In this document: positions 25,874 to 34,441 of the stretch, in pieces
Position numbering within the stretch: the first letter of the stretch is position 1
Layout of the letters: each line of letters begins with the position of its first letter
Assembly: GCA_050950205.1 (NCBI GenBank)
Contig: JBMNHF010000010.1
Span: forward strand, 310,001 to 374,000
DNA: 64,000 bases
Direction: 5' to 3'
Source: WRAV01 sp050950205
GTDB taxonomy: Bacteria > Bacillota > Clostridia > Oscillospirales > Ruminococcaceae
Program-made: the position numbers and the translations under genes
Notes under the pieces: generated by a model
Database searches by the model: none
What the model was told of the DNA's origin: nothing
What the model saw: the letters and a program-made list of their open reading frames with translations, nothing else

Positions 25874-25973
25874 TTGTGTGTACCGATGTAAAATTTTAAC
25901 AAAATATTTTCTCATAGGGCTTTTTACAGCTGCGCATACTAACAGTATCCCCATGAAAAACGGAGGTGACGTT

Positions 25974-26168
25974 ATGGCTCTCACGCCCTATGAAGATCCG
26001 ATGCAGTCCATGGATGGGGAAAATTACCTGTACCCTGATGTTTATTTTCGAACCGGAAAAGCTCCCAAAAGCGAAGAATGGGAGGAATTTTTGCGGGTGG
26101 AAGGTCTTAAAAAACCGGAAGAGGACATTTATCCCAACTTTTTAGATTACTGGATGTTTTGGTCATAG
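25974..26168 (+). CDS. Small acidic protein of 64 residues, unknown
   Basis: ATG 25974 follows CGGAGGTGAC, and the frame is open for 64 codons, ending in LDYWMFWS. The protein is acidic and rich in Tyr, Trp, Pro and Glu (MDGENYLYPDVYF, EEWEEFL). It has no signal peptide or membrane segment. It is transcribed towards the convergent spoIVA gene. The box CATACTAA, about 40 bases upstream, resembles the -10 region of sporulation promoters. I infer, weakly, a spore-associated protein. I do not recognise the family. Confidence 0.6.
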   Translation: MALTPYEDPMQSMDGENYLYPDVYFRTGKAPKSEEWEEFLRVEGLKKPEEDIYPNFLDYWMFWS

Positions 26169-26204
26169 CAAAGGGAAGGAAGCGTACGCGCTTCCTTCCC
26201 TTTG
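26169..26204 (+). terminator. Perfect hairpin after the small acidic gene
   Basis: A 16-pair perfect stem (CAAAGGGAAGGAAGCG with its complement) with the loop TACG starts right after the stop codon, followed by TTGTG. A second perfect hairpin (GGGACAGAGC...GCTCTGTCCC) lies at 26257-26280, before the convergent spoIVA stop. Confidence 0.8.
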
Positions 26205-26302
26205 TTGTGCGGTCGGCCTATTCCTATTTTACGCAGAAACTTTTTTACAAGCCGATGGGACAGAGCCTTTGCTCTGTCCCGCTGTGCAAGGGGCTGACAA
26301 TC

Positions 26303-27781
26303 TTACAGGATGATGCAAACAAGGCCGCCGCAACCCTCGTTGATGATGCGCTCGATGGTTTCCTGCAGCTTTAGTCTGGCGTCGGCAGGCATCCGGTAGA
26401 GCTTGTTGTGCAGCCCCTCGTTGACCAGTTCGTGGAGGGATTTGCCAAAGATGTTGGAGGCCCAAATTTTTTCTGGATTTTCCTCAAAGTCGTTGAGCAG
26501 GAACATCACCAGCTCTTCGCTTTGTTTTTCGCTGCCCACAATGGGGGAAATTTCGGTGGTGATATCCGCCCGCATCATGTGGATGGAGGGAGCGGAAGCC
26601 CGCAGCTTGACACCATATTTGCCGCCCTGATTGACAATCTGCGGCTCCTCCAAGGTCAGCTCCTCCAGGCTGGGCATGACAATGCCGTAGCCGGTGGCAG
26701 ATACCTCTTCCAGAGCGCCTTTTATCTTGTCGTAATTCTTTTTGATGCGGGCCAGCTCAATCATGGTGGGCATCAGCCCCGCCTCACCGTCAATTTCAAT
26801 GCCGGTGGCCTCGCCAAGGATGGTGTAGAATAAGGTGTTGGGAACGGTGATGCTCATTTTGACGCTGCCATGTCCCAGATCAATGTCGTCCACCCGGTGG
26901 CTTTGGATATGGTCGCAGCTGCCCAGACCTTCAAAGACCGTTTCCACATCCCGCACATGCTCCACGTTGCGAGCGCAGTTCTGAATGCAGCCGTAGATGC
27001 TGTTTTTCAGCCAGTGTTCCTTTTCCAACGCGCAGATCCAGCCGGGAATGTCCACACAGACTTCTTTGACGGGGAACTGGTAGAGCACCGAGCGCAAAAT
27101 TTCCTTGATGTCCTCTTCGGAAAGATCCAGGCAGTTGGTGGCCACCACCGGAACCTCGTATTTTTCTTCCAGGCGGGCTCTCAAATCCTGGGCGGCGGGG
27201 GTGTTGGGGTGGGTGCAGTTGAGCAGAATGGCAAAGGGCTTGTTGATCTCCTTCAGCTCGTTGACCACCCGCTCCTCCGCCTCTTCATACTCCACCCGGG
27301 GAATGTCTGAGATGGAGCCGTCGGTGGTGATGAGAAGGCCGATGGAGGAGTGATCGTTAATCACTTTTTGGGTGCCGATTTCTGCGGCCATGTTAAAGGG
27401 AATGGCTTCCTCAAACCACGGGGTGATCACCATGCGGGGCTGCTCGTTTTCGATATATCCCAAAGCGGAGGGGACAATGTATCCCACGCAGTCAATCATT
27501 CGCACATTCATGCCGGCATTGTCGGCCAGCTGAACATGAACCGCTTCTTCGGGGATGAACTTGGGCTCGGTAGTCATAATGGTTTTGCCGCCCGAGGACT
27601 GAGGCAACTCATCCACCGCCCGCTCCCGGACAAAGTCGCTTTCAATATTGGGGATGACCAGGGTTTCCATAAACTTTTTGATGAATGTGGATTTGCCGGT
27701 GCGCACCGGCCCCACTACGCCTATGTAGATATTCCCCTCGGTCCGCCGGGCAATATCGGTATATATATTGCGCTTTTCCAT
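26303..27781 (-). CDS. spoIVA: Stage IV sporulation protein A (spore coat ATPase)
   Basis: A 492-residue SpoIVA, the ATPase that polymerises on the forespore surface and forms the base of the spore coat. Walker A is GPVRTGKST near 24-32; the family threonine region QSSGGKTIMTTEPKF and the ADNAGMNVRMIDCVGY segment are present, as is the C-terminal GCGGLVCIIL that anchors the protein. The length matches B. subtilis SpoIVA (492). In B. subtilis the gene is transcribed by sigma-E in the mother cell. The upstream region shares an unusual 23-base element with the SPOCS gene (see 27807). Confidence 0.97.
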   Translation of the reverse strand: MEKRNIYTDIARRTEGNIYIGVVGPVRTGKSTFIKKFMETLVIPNIESDFVRERAVDELPQSSGGKTIMTTEPKFIPEEAVHVQLADNAGMNVRMIDCVGYIVPSALGYIENEQPRMVITPWFEEAIPFNMAAEIGTQKVINDHSSIGLLITTDGSISDIPRVEYEEAEERVVNELKEINKPFAILLNCTHPNTPAAQDLRARLEEKYEVPVVATNCLDLSEEDIKEILRSVLYQFPVKEVCVDIPGWICALEKEHWLKNSIYGCIQNCARNVEHVRDVETVFEGLGSCDHIQSHRVDDIDLGHGSVKMSITVPNTLFYTILGEATGIEIDGEAGLMPTMIELARIKKNYDKIKGALEEVSATGYGIVMPSLEELTLEEPQIVNQGGKYGVKLRASAPSIHMMRADITTEISPIVGSEKQSEELVMFLLNDFEENPEKIWASNIFGKSLHELVNEGLHNKLYRMPADARLKLQETIERIINEGCGGLVCIIL

Positions 27782-27806
27782 GGACGAAAACTCCTCTCCT
27801 CTATTA

Positions 27807-27829
27807 CATAATCTAAAACAAATATATTC
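27807..27829 (-). promoter_or_regulatory. Element shared by spoIVA and the SPOCS/LysM gene
   Basis: On the minus strand, GAATATATTTGT, then TTTAGATTATG, lies 25-48 bases before spoIVA. The SPOCS/LysM gene has nearly the same sequence at the same distance, and both continue into AGAGGAGAGG. This probably marks a common sporulation promoter, but the boxes do not match the Bacillus sigma-E consensus well. Confidence 0.55.
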
Positions 27830-28004
27830 GCCCGGTGGTCAAGTTATGTCCTGTTGTGGGTGTAATCGCTGAAAATTTACGGCAGATTGGGCAAGGCAGC
27901 CAGCGGGGCTTTTCCAAAAACGACCCTTTCCTGCGCCCGGGGATAAAATTATGGGCAGAGCTTATGGCTCTGAGGCAAAGAAGTGGCACTGCGGCATCAA
28001 ATAT

Positions 28005-28031
28005 CAGGGCCCCGGAACTTCCGGGGCCCTG
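28005..28031 (-). terminator. Terminator of the SPOCS/LysM gene
   Basis: CAGGGCCCCGGA pairs with TCCGGGGCCCTG around a three-base loop, 13 bases after the stop. The T tract on the minus strand is weak (GATATTTGA). Confidence 0.65.
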
Positions 28032-28043
28032 GGAGCTGCATGA

Positions 28044-29576
28044 TTACACAATGGGGATGAGTAACATACATTTTTCGGCCAGGGAGTCCTCTTGGATGCC
28101 GTTTTCCTCCCAGATGGCGGTGGGGGAAGTGTTGTAGCGCTTGGCAATCTCCCAAACACTTTCGCCGGGTTCGGCGTAGTAGATGTAGAGCTTATTTTGC
28201 TCTTTTTGCTTTTGTTTGCTTTCGTCCAGGGCAATGCTGGAAATGGACTGCCGCCGGATGGTGCAGTAGACACAGCCCTTGATGAGCACCTCACAGCGCA
28301 GGTCGATTTTTTCCTTGCCCACCAAGGAGTAGCTGGAGGACAGCACATCGCAGGTGGGCTCAAAGGAAATGTCCTCACAGGTCACCCCCAGCGGGATGGT
28401 GTGGGTAAACTGACTCTGCTGCTCAAAGTACAGGCACTCCCGGTTTTCCATGCGGGCAAAGAGGCTGATGGTGAGGTTGCAGTCCACCAACAGTGCATCC
28501 TCCCGCTGCTTCCAAGTGATGGAATCCACCTCGCACCAAGCGTCCAGCACACAGTCAATCCCCTCCGGCAGATCCAGAGAAACCTTGTGCATAGCCACTT
28601 CGTTGACAACGTCGATCAGCCTTTGGAAGGTGACGGGGGCGTGTTTGCAGCTGCTTTCGTACCGGGTGGAGAAGCAGTCACTGGCCACCGGGATTTCGGT
28701 GTGGCGGTGAGCGGTGACAGAGGCCAACAGCTTGGCATCCACCGCAAAGGCACGGCACTCCCCATCCTCCCCCACCTTAGGGGATACCATGCAGCTTGCC
28801 ACAATCAGCTCCACATCGCAGATGCAGTCTTCGTCGGCGGCGTCGCAGTCCAAAATCTGGGAAAGGGGCAGGGTGTACTCCATCACCTGAAGATTTTCTT
28901 CTTCCTCTACCGGTTGGTAGAGAATGTGCAGCAAGAAGTCTCCCTTTACCACCACCTTGCCGGAGACCACCTTGTAGTCCAATAGATGGACCCGGCAGTC
29001 GCTGCGAATGATGTTGCCGATGGCAGGCTTTCCGTAACCCAAATCCAACTCCTCGATGAGAGGGAAGGAGCTTTGGCATTGACCGAGGATATCGGTGGTT
29101 TTTACCATTTCCTGCTTAAACTGCAGGTTTCCGCCAATGGCGTCGGAAATAAACTGCACCTGCTTTTGGTCGGTGATCTTGATGGTAAAGGAAATGGCGC
29201 CCCGCACATCAATGCGCCGCTGGTTCACCGCCCGGCAGTTGACATAGTCTACACTGGGCGTTACGCTGATAATGGGGTCGGCCGGGGAGCTGCGCAGATC
29301 CACATTTTTGCTAAACGGAATCTTATACTCCACATGGCGAATTTGATTGGACTCCGAGGTGTAGTAGATGTGGCAGACGGTAATTCCCTCGATGGTGAGC
29401 CGGTCGCCCGACACCGAGGAGGAGTCTACATGGACTACCGCGCCGCACTTGAGCACCTTGACAATATCGGGACAGTAGTCGGGCAAAAGTCCATCGCATT
29501 CAATGGGATGCTCTACACTCCCTTGATAAACCGTTTCGTTTATGGTAATGGTTTGCTGCTGCAAGTTCAGTTCCAT
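28044..29576 (-). CDS. SPOCS (DUF3794) domain protein with C-terminal LysM
   Basis: A 510-residue protein. Repeated SPOCS/DUF3794 domains fill the first 430 residues (for example VEHPIECDGLLPDYCPDIVKVL near 25-45, and a second similar region around 190-230). A LysM domain ends the protein (YYAEPGESVWEIAKRYNTSP; residues about 460-510). Such proteins are found in spore-forming Clostridia, and LysM points to peptidoglycan or spore cortex binding. ATG 29576 is preferred because GAGGAGAGGG lies nine bases upstream; a longer frame starts at 29621. It shares an upstream element with spoIVA, which supports a sporulation role. Confidence 0.85.
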   Translation of the reverse strand: MELNLQQQTITINETVYQGSVEHPIECDGLLPDYCPDIVKVLKCGAVVHVDSSSVSGDRLTIEGITVCHIYYTSESNQIRHVEYKIPFSKNVDLRSSPADPIISVTPSVDYVNCRAVNQRRIDVRGAISFTIKITDQKQVQFISDAIGGNLQFKQEMVKTTDILGQCQSSFPLIEELDLGYGKPAIGNIIRSDCRVHLLDYKVVSGKVVVKGDFLLHILYQPVEEEENLQVMEYTLPLSQILDCDAADEDCICDVELIVASCMVSPKVGEDGECRAFAVDAKLLASVTAHRHTEIPVASDCFSTRYESSCKHAPVTFQRLIDVVNEVAMHKVSLDLPEGIDCVLDAWCEVDSITWKQREDALLVDCNLTISLFARMENRECLYFEQQSQFTHTIPLGVTCEDISFEPTCDVLSSSYSLVGKEKIDLRCEVLIKGCVYCTIRRQSISSIALDESKQKQKEQNKLYIYYAEPGESVWEIAKRYNTSPTAIWEENGIQEDSLAEKCMLLIPIV

Positions 29577-29596
29577 AAGGGTACCCTCTCCTCTAT

Positions 29597-29619
29597 CATA
29601 ATCTAACACAAATATATTC
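29597..29619 (-). promoter_or_regulatory. Second copy of the spoIVA/SPOCS upstream element
   Basis: GAATATATTTGT, then GTTAGATTATG on the minus strand, 21 bases before the SPOCS start. It differs from the spoIVA copy at one position within the 23 bases. Confidence 0.55.
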
Positions 29620-29720
29620 ACAGGTTGTCAGCCTTAGTACAAATCCTGCCTATAAGGGGAAAACTTCCCCCAAAAAGAAAGGTTCCCAAGGCAGTTAAGG
29701 GGGTTGAAAGGAGAAAAAAC

Positions 29721-29749
29721 AAAAAAGCCACAGCCAAACAGGCTGCGGC
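29721..29749 (-). terminator. Terminator of the der-to-PHP operon
   Basis: On the minus strand, GCCGCAGCC pairs with GGCTGTGGC (one G-U pair) around TGTTT, followed by six T. Confidence 0.88.
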
Positions 29750-29788
29750 ATTGCAGGCAAAAGGTTTTGGTGTGCAAAGGGTGGCCTT

Positions 29789-30514
29789 CTAGGGGGTTCT
29801 TCCTCTAAGCCAGTCCAGCACGGCAGCGGCTGTCCGCTGAGGCAGTTCCATCACCCGGTCTTCCTCCGGCTCCATCATATCCTCAAGATGATGCGCATCA
29901 CTGGCCCGAATGAGAGGAATCCTTTCCAGCGCCGGATGGTCAGTTCGCAGAGTTTGGACATTGGCGTTGCGGCTGATCTCCGCCACGGGAAACTGCAAAT
30001 GCTCTGGATAAACACCAAAGCTGGAGAGGACGGAAAAAGAGGCACGGTCGATGTGAGCAGGGTAGCAGATCCCTCCATAGCTGCTGACCAGGGCAGAAAC
30101 ATGGTCGATGCTGATACCGCTGGCGGTAACCAGCAGAAGGGGTTCCTCCCCCAAGATGCCGTCGGCGGCGTCCATCCGCAGCTGGCGGCCATAAATGTGG
30201 GGGCGGTTTTGAACGGGGGGCAGGCTTTGATAAACTGTTTGGGCAAACTCCTCCCCTTGTTCCAGGGTGGGGAAGAGGCAAACCACGTGAATTTCCTCGG
30301 CGGTGCAAAGCTCCATACCGGGAATCACCAAAATGCCGGCCCGCTTTCCCGCCTCGATGGCACTGCGGCAGTTGCCTGCCGTATTGTGGTCGGTGAGGGC
30401 AATGATATCCAGGCCCAGCAGGGCGGCCATGTTCACTAAATTCGCCGGGGTCATCTCCTCATCCCCGCAGGGGGAAAGGCAGGAGTGCAGGTGTAAATCG
30501 TAGGTATATCGCAC
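29789..30514 (-). CDS. PHP-domain metal-dependent phosphoesterase
   Basis: A 241-residue PHP protein. Metal-binding motifs are DLHLHSCLSPCG near the N-terminus, ALTDHN near 42, GMEL near 70, then CYPAHIDR and the C-terminal SDAHH. GTG 30514 is chosen because AAGGGGG lies eight bases upstream and the protein then begins RYTYDLHLHS, as in other family members; a longer frame starts at 30640, inside gpsA. Related small proteins are phosphatases on nucleotides or sugar phosphates. It lies last in the minus-strand der-kinase-plsY-gpsA group, about 108 bases after gpsA. Confidence 0.85.
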   Translation of the reverse strand: MRYTYDLHLHSCLSPCGDEEMTPANLVNMAALLGLDIIALTDHNTAGNCRSAIEAGKRAGILVIPGMELCTAEEIHVVCLFPTLEQGEEFAQTVYQSLPPVQNRPHIYGRQLRMDAADGILGEEPLLLVTASGISIDHVSALVSSYGGICYPAHIDRASFSVLSSFGVYPEHLQFPVAEISRNANVQTLRTDHPALERIPLIRASDAHHLEDMMEPEEDRVMELPQRTAAAVLDWLRGRTP

Positions 30515-30565
30515 ACCGTTTACCCCCTTCTCTATCCCGTGAGCGGATAGGCTGTCATTCACAAC

Positions 30566-30608
30566 AGGCCATCCTTCAAAAATCCGAAAGGGATGCAAAG
30601 GATGGCCT
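30566..30608. repeat. Inverted repeat between gpsA and the PHP gene
   Basis: AGGCCATCCTT and AAGGATGGCCT form a perfect 11-pair stem around a 21-base loop. There is no T tract on either strand, so a classical terminator is unlikely. It may reduce read-through or stabilise the upstream mRNA. Confidence 0.55.
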
Positions 30609-30621
30609 GACTGGTATCGTA

Positions 30622-31635
30622 TCATCGGGAAAGAAGCCAAATGGCCTCGCTTTCATGGCGGTTGGGCCGCTTCATCAAATCGCTGACGGCTTCTTTGGGG
30701 TTCTTGCCTTGGTAGAGCACAGCGTACACCTGCTCCACAATGGGCATGGCGATGGAGTGCTTTTGGCTCAGCTCCCAAGCAATTTTGGCGCAGCCGTAGC
30801 CCTCAACCGTCATGCCGATTTCTTCCACCGCTTTGGCGGGCTCCATGCCCTGACCGATAAGGATGCCGCAGCGGCGGTTGCGGCTGTGCATGGAGGCGCA
30901 GGTGACAATGAGGTCCCCAATGCCGGAAAGTCCGGAAAAGGTTTCGCTTTTGGCGCCCAAAGCCACACCCAGACGGGCAATTTCTGCAATGCCCCGGGTC
31001 ATGAGTGCTGCCTTGGTGTTGTCCCCTTCCTGCAGACCGTCCAGAATGCCGGCGGCCAAAGCAATGACGTTTTTCAGCGCGCCGCCCAGTTCCACTCCCA
31101 ACACATCGTCGCTGACATAAATGCGCAGGTTGCCGCCTCCCAAGGTGTCCTGCACATACTCGGCGGCAGCGCGGTTGCGACAGGCGGCCACCACAGCGGT
31201 GGGAACCCCCCGGGCCACTTCTTCCGCGTGAGAAGGTCCCGACAGCATCACCTGACGGTTGCGGGACAGTTCTTCCTCCAGCACATCGGAAAGGGGTTTG
31301 TAGCTGCCCGCCTCCAAGCCTTTGGAGACACAGACCACCGTTGTTTTGGGGTCAATGCGCGAAGCCAGCCTCTGTGCCGTTTGGCGCACCGCGGAGGAAG
31401 GGGTGGCCAAAATCACCAGATCCTGCTTGGGGATATCCTTGAGCGAGGTGGTGATGACAATCTCCTTGGGAATTGTGACACCCCGCAGAAGCTTTTGATG
31501 CTCCCGGGTGGTGTTGAGTTGCTCCACTTCCTGCTGGAAGGGAGACCATATGGTGAGGTGGTGTCCCAGATGGTGAGCCATCACCGCCAAAGCAGTGCCA
31601 AAACCACCTGCTCCCATCACAAAAATTTGAGCCAA
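30622..31635 (-). CDS. gpsA: NAD(P)H-dependent glycerol-3-phosphate dehydrogenase
   Basis: A 337-residue enzyme that makes sn-glycerol-3-phosphate for phospholipids. It has the nucleotide-binding GAGGFGTALAVM near 8-19, the conserved VCVSKGLE and SGPSHAEEVARGVPTAVV, then ELGGALKNVIALAAGI (with the catalytic Lys), and GLSGIGDLIVTC in the C-terminal domain. Length and motifs are standard. It follows plsY with a 13-base gap, so the two steps of phosphatidic acid synthesis are in one operon. Confidence 0.96.
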   Translation of the reverse strand: MAQIFVMGAGGFGTALAVMAHHLGHHLTIWSPFQQEVEQLNTTREHQKLLRGVTIPKEIVITTSLKDIPKQDLVILATPSSAVRQTAQRLASRIDPKTTVVCVSKGLEAGSYKPLSDVLEEELSRNRQVMLSGPSHAEEVARGVPTAVVAACRNRAAAEYVQDTLGGGNLRIYVSDDVLGVELGGALKNVIALAAGILDGLQEGDNTKAALMTRGIAEIARLGVALGAKSETFSGLSGIGDLIVTCASMHSRNRRCGILIGQGMEPAKAVEEIGMTVEGYGCAKIAWELSQKHSIAMPIVEQVYAVLYQGKNPKEAVSDLMKRPNRHESEAIWLLSR

Positions 31636-31648
31636 CTCGGTCTACCTC

Positions 31649-32281
31649 CTATTTTTTGGTCCCAAACCGCCGCTCGGTGCCGGTGAGCAGCCGCTTGATG
31701 TTATCCCGATGCATGACCAATACAAGAGCGCCAATGACGGCGGCGCCCAAAGTATCGCACCAAGGGTCTGCCCCCTGGCGGGAGAGCACCAGCCAGGTGA
31801 TGAAGGGATAGAACAGGGCACCCAACACCGAGGCTAGGGAAACAATGCGGGTGATAAACACAAGGGGAACAAAGACAACGGCAATGATGAGAAACACCAA
31901 GGGGTTGATGCAGACAATAATGCCCAAAGAGCTGGCCACGCCCTTTCCCCCTTTAAAGTGAAAGTAAACGGGGAAGAGATGGCCCAGCAGCGCCGATAAC
32001 CCTGCGATATACCCCACATCCAGAGGCAAAGTCACCCCCGCCCAGGCTAAAATCCACCGGGAAAGGGCGATGGCAACGGCCGCCTTGAAAAAGTCCCCCA
32101 AAAAGGTGAGGGCGGCAGGTCCCTTGCCGTAGGTGCGCAACATGTTGGTCATACCGGCGTTGCCGCTGCCGTGGCGACGCACATCGTCCCCGGCATACAG
32201 GCGGGAGACAATGATGGCAAAGCTGATACTTCCAATTAGGTAGCTAAGTAGGGCAATCCCCGCGGTAATGGCGATGGTCAT
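31649..32281 (-). CDS. plsY: Acyl-phosphate:glycerol-3-phosphate acyltransferase
   Basis: A 210-residue integral membrane enzyme that transfers the acyl group from acyl phosphate to glycerol-3-phosphate. Its motifs are GSISFAIIVSRLY, then RRHGSGNAGMTNMLRTYGKGPAALTFLGD (conserved loop 1), HLFPVYFHFKGGKGVASSLG (loop 2), and late RHRDNIKRLLTGTE-type residues. ATG 32281 is preferred (AAGGAC upstream; standard N-terminus); a longer frame begins at 32353. It is followed by gpsA. Confidence 0.93.
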   Translation of the reverse strand: MTIAITAGIALLSYLIGSISFAIIVSRLYAGDDVRRHGSGNAGMTNMLRTYGKGPAALTFLGDFFKAAVAIALSRWILAWAGVTLPLDVGYIAGLSALLGHLFPVYFHFKGGKGVASSLGIIVCINPLVFLIIAVVFVPLVFITRIVSLASVLGALFYPFITWLVLSRQGADPWCDTLGAAVIGALVLVMHRDNIKRLLTGTERRFGTKK

Positions 32282-32315
32282 GTCCTTCCCCCCAAGAAAG
32301 CGTTGGTTGTACAGG

Positions 32316-32933
32316 TTATTCAACAAGCCCGAACACTTCTTCCACTCGGGCAAGGGTTTGTTCCAAAGTTAGGGTTCCGTCCACCAGGAGAGTGGAATAA
32401 TCCAGGGCCTTTGCTTCCTCCATACGGCGGCGGGCAAACAGCTCATCCCGCTTCATCCAGCGCCGAAAAGCAAATTCCGGCTGGGCGCAGTCTTTGAGGA
32501 AAAGCTCCACCCAATCCCGCCTTGCATAGTGTTCCCACTGAAAGGAAGGGGAGGGAACCATACAGAGATAGCGCTTTGCCGGCACACCGGCCTTTTTTAG
32601 AAGGCAGGGCATCAGTCCGGCCCCTTCCGCCAAAACGGTGATATCGGGGTGGAGGGCAGAGAGTTTTTGCCAAACCAAGGGAAAGATGGCCTCATACAGA
32701 AGCTCCTGCTCCCGGCACAGATCTTGGACATCCCGTGTCCAGGTGGCATCGGTCCAGGGCTTTTGCAGGGCTTGGCAAAGTGAGTTGCCCTGCTTGGCCA
32801 AACGGTTCATAAACTCCCCCAAATCCTCATCCAGGCTGTAGAGGAAAAAACCGTGCTTGCCGGCCAGATGCTCTGCCACTGCGCTTTTGCCGCAGCAGGG
32901 AGACCCGCCAATCCAATAGATGGCCTGAGGCAT
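32316..32933 (-). CDS. P-loop kinase-like protein of unknown function
   Basis: A 205-residue protein with an N-terminal Walker A, WIGGSPCCGKSAVAEHLA (residues about 7-24), typical of small-molecule kinases such as shikimate or cytidylate kinase. An SLDEDLGEF follows, where the acceptor site would be, and VLAEGAGLMPCLL is possible Walker B-like. I do not recognise a specific family. It lies between der and plsY with small gaps, an extra gene in an otherwise common gene order, so its job may relate to the lipid or ribosome genes, but this is inference. Confidence 0.65.
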   Translation of the reverse strand: MPQAIYWIGGSPCCGKSAVAEHLAGKHGFFLYSLDEDLGEFMNRLAKQGNSLCQALQKPWTDATWTRDVQDLCREQELLYEAIFPLVWQKLSALHPDITVLAEGAGLMPCLLKKAGVPAKRYLCMVPSPSFQWEHYARRDWVELFLKDCAQPEFAFRRWMKRDELFARRRMEEAKALDYSTLLVDGTLTLEQTLARVEEVFGLVE

Positions 32934-32951
32934 AAGATACCTCCAACGACG

Positions 32952-34274
32952 CTATTTGTCGCCCCGCTCCCGCACAATCAGGCGGATGGGGGTACCTTCC
33001 AGCCCAAAGCTTTCCCGAATTTGGTTTTCCAGGTATCGCTGATAGGAGAAGTGAAAGAGCTTGGCCTGGTTGACAAAGCAGACAAAGGTGGGGGGCTTGG
33101 TGCTGGCTTGAGTCATGTAAAAGATTTTAAGCCGTTTGCCCTTGTCGGAAGGAGGCTGCACCCGTGCCGTAGCATAGGAGAGCAGATCGTTGAGCATACC
33201 GGTGGAAATGCGGGTGGCGTTTTGCTGGGCCACATAGACAATTAAATCAAAGAGGTTGGAGATCCGCTGTCCGGTTTTGGCGGAGATAAAGACAAAGGGA
33301 ACATAACTCATAAAGGAAAAATCATGCTCCAGCTTTTTGCGCATCTCCTGCATGGTTTTGTCGTCTTTTTCCACGGCATCCCATTTGTTGACTGCCACAA
33401 TGCAGCCCTTGCCCTGTTCGTGGGCATAACCTGCAATTTTGGAATCCTGCTCGGTAAAACCCACGGTGGCATCCAGTAAAATGACACAGACATCGGAGCG
33501 GTCCACCGCCATGTAGGAGCGCAGAACACTGTACCGCTCAATGGCTTCGTCCACCTTGGATTTTCGCCGGATGCCGGCGGTGTCGATAAACACAAACTTG
33601 CCTTTGTCGTTTTCGATGATGGTATCGGTGGCGTCCCGGGTGGTACCGGGGATATCCGAGACAATCATCCGCTCCTCTCCGGCAATTTTGTTGATCAGGG
33701 AGCTTTTTCCCACATTGGGTTTGCCGATGACCGCTACCTTGATGTAATCTTCGCTGTAATCGTCGGTCTCTTCAAAGTTCAAATGCTCAAACACTTGATC
33801 CAACAAATCGCCGGTGCCGTGGCCGTGGGTGGAGGAGACGGCAATGGGATCCCCAAGGCCCAAATTGTAGAACTCATACAATTCCGGGGGTGGTTCTCCC
33901 AGACTATCGCATTTGTTGACACAGAGCACAATGGGTTTTCCGCTTTTTTGCAGCATGACAGCCACATCGGCATCGGTAGCAGTGACCCCCGACCTTATAT
34001 CGGTGACCAAAATAATGGCATCGGCGCTGTCGATGGCGATTTGAGCCTGACGGCGCATCATGGCCAGCATGGGACTGTTGTCGTAAGGCTCGATGCCGCC
34101 GGTGTCCACCAGCATAAACTCCTTGGCCCGCCACTCGCACTCGGCGTAAAGCCTGTCCCGGGTGACGCCGGGGGTGTCCTCCACAATGGCCAGCCGTTTG
34201 CCGGTCAGCTTGTTAAACAGGGTAGATTTCCCTACGTTGGGCCGCCCAACAATGGCGACAATGGGTTTCGACAT
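32952..34274 (-). CDS. der: Ribosome-associated GTPase Der (EngA)
   Basis: A 440-residue GTPase with two tandem G domains that acts in large-ribosomal-subunit assembly. The first domain has GRPNVGKSTLFN near 10-21, DTGG, and NKCD; the second has GKPNVGKSSLIN near 185, DTAG, and NKWD. The C-terminal KH-like domain ends PIRLIVRERGDK. ATG 34274 is preferred because AAGGAGGGAGGG lies upstream; a longer frame starts at 34358. It is the first gene of the minus-strand group der, kinase, plsY, gpsA. Confidence 0.96.
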   Translation of the reverse strand: MSKPIVAIVGRPNVGKSTLFNKLTGKRLAIVEDTPGVTRDRLYAECEWRAKEFMLVDTGGIEPYDNSPMLAMMRRQAQIAIDSADAIILVTDIRSGVTATDADVAVMLQKSGKPIVLCVNKCDSLGEPPPELYEFYNLGLGDPIAVSSTHGHGTGDLLDQVFEHLNFEETDDYSEDYIKVAVIGKPNVGKSSLINKIAGEERMIVSDIPGTTRDATDTIIENDKGKFVFIDTAGIRRKSKVDEAIERYSVLRSYMAVDRSDVCVILLDATVGFTEQDSKIAGYAHEQGKGCIVAVNKWDAVEKDDKTMQEMRKKLEHDFSFMSYVPFVFISAKTGQRISNLFDLIVYVAQQNATRISTGMLNDLLSYATARVQPPSDKGKRLKIFYMTQASTKPPTFVCFVNQAKLFHFSYQRYLENQIRESFGLEGTPIRLIVRERGDK

Positions 34275-34441
34275 AGAGGACCCTCCCTCCTTTATTAAAT
34301 CATAAAACGTATTTAGTATCCCGAAAAGACGATGGAAAGATACCTTGCTTTGACACAAGGCTTTCCCATCCTTTCAAAAGAAAAGGACTCGTCCGGTTAG
34401 GGCGAATCCAGTATAGCACAGATAAGCGCCCGAATCCAGCG

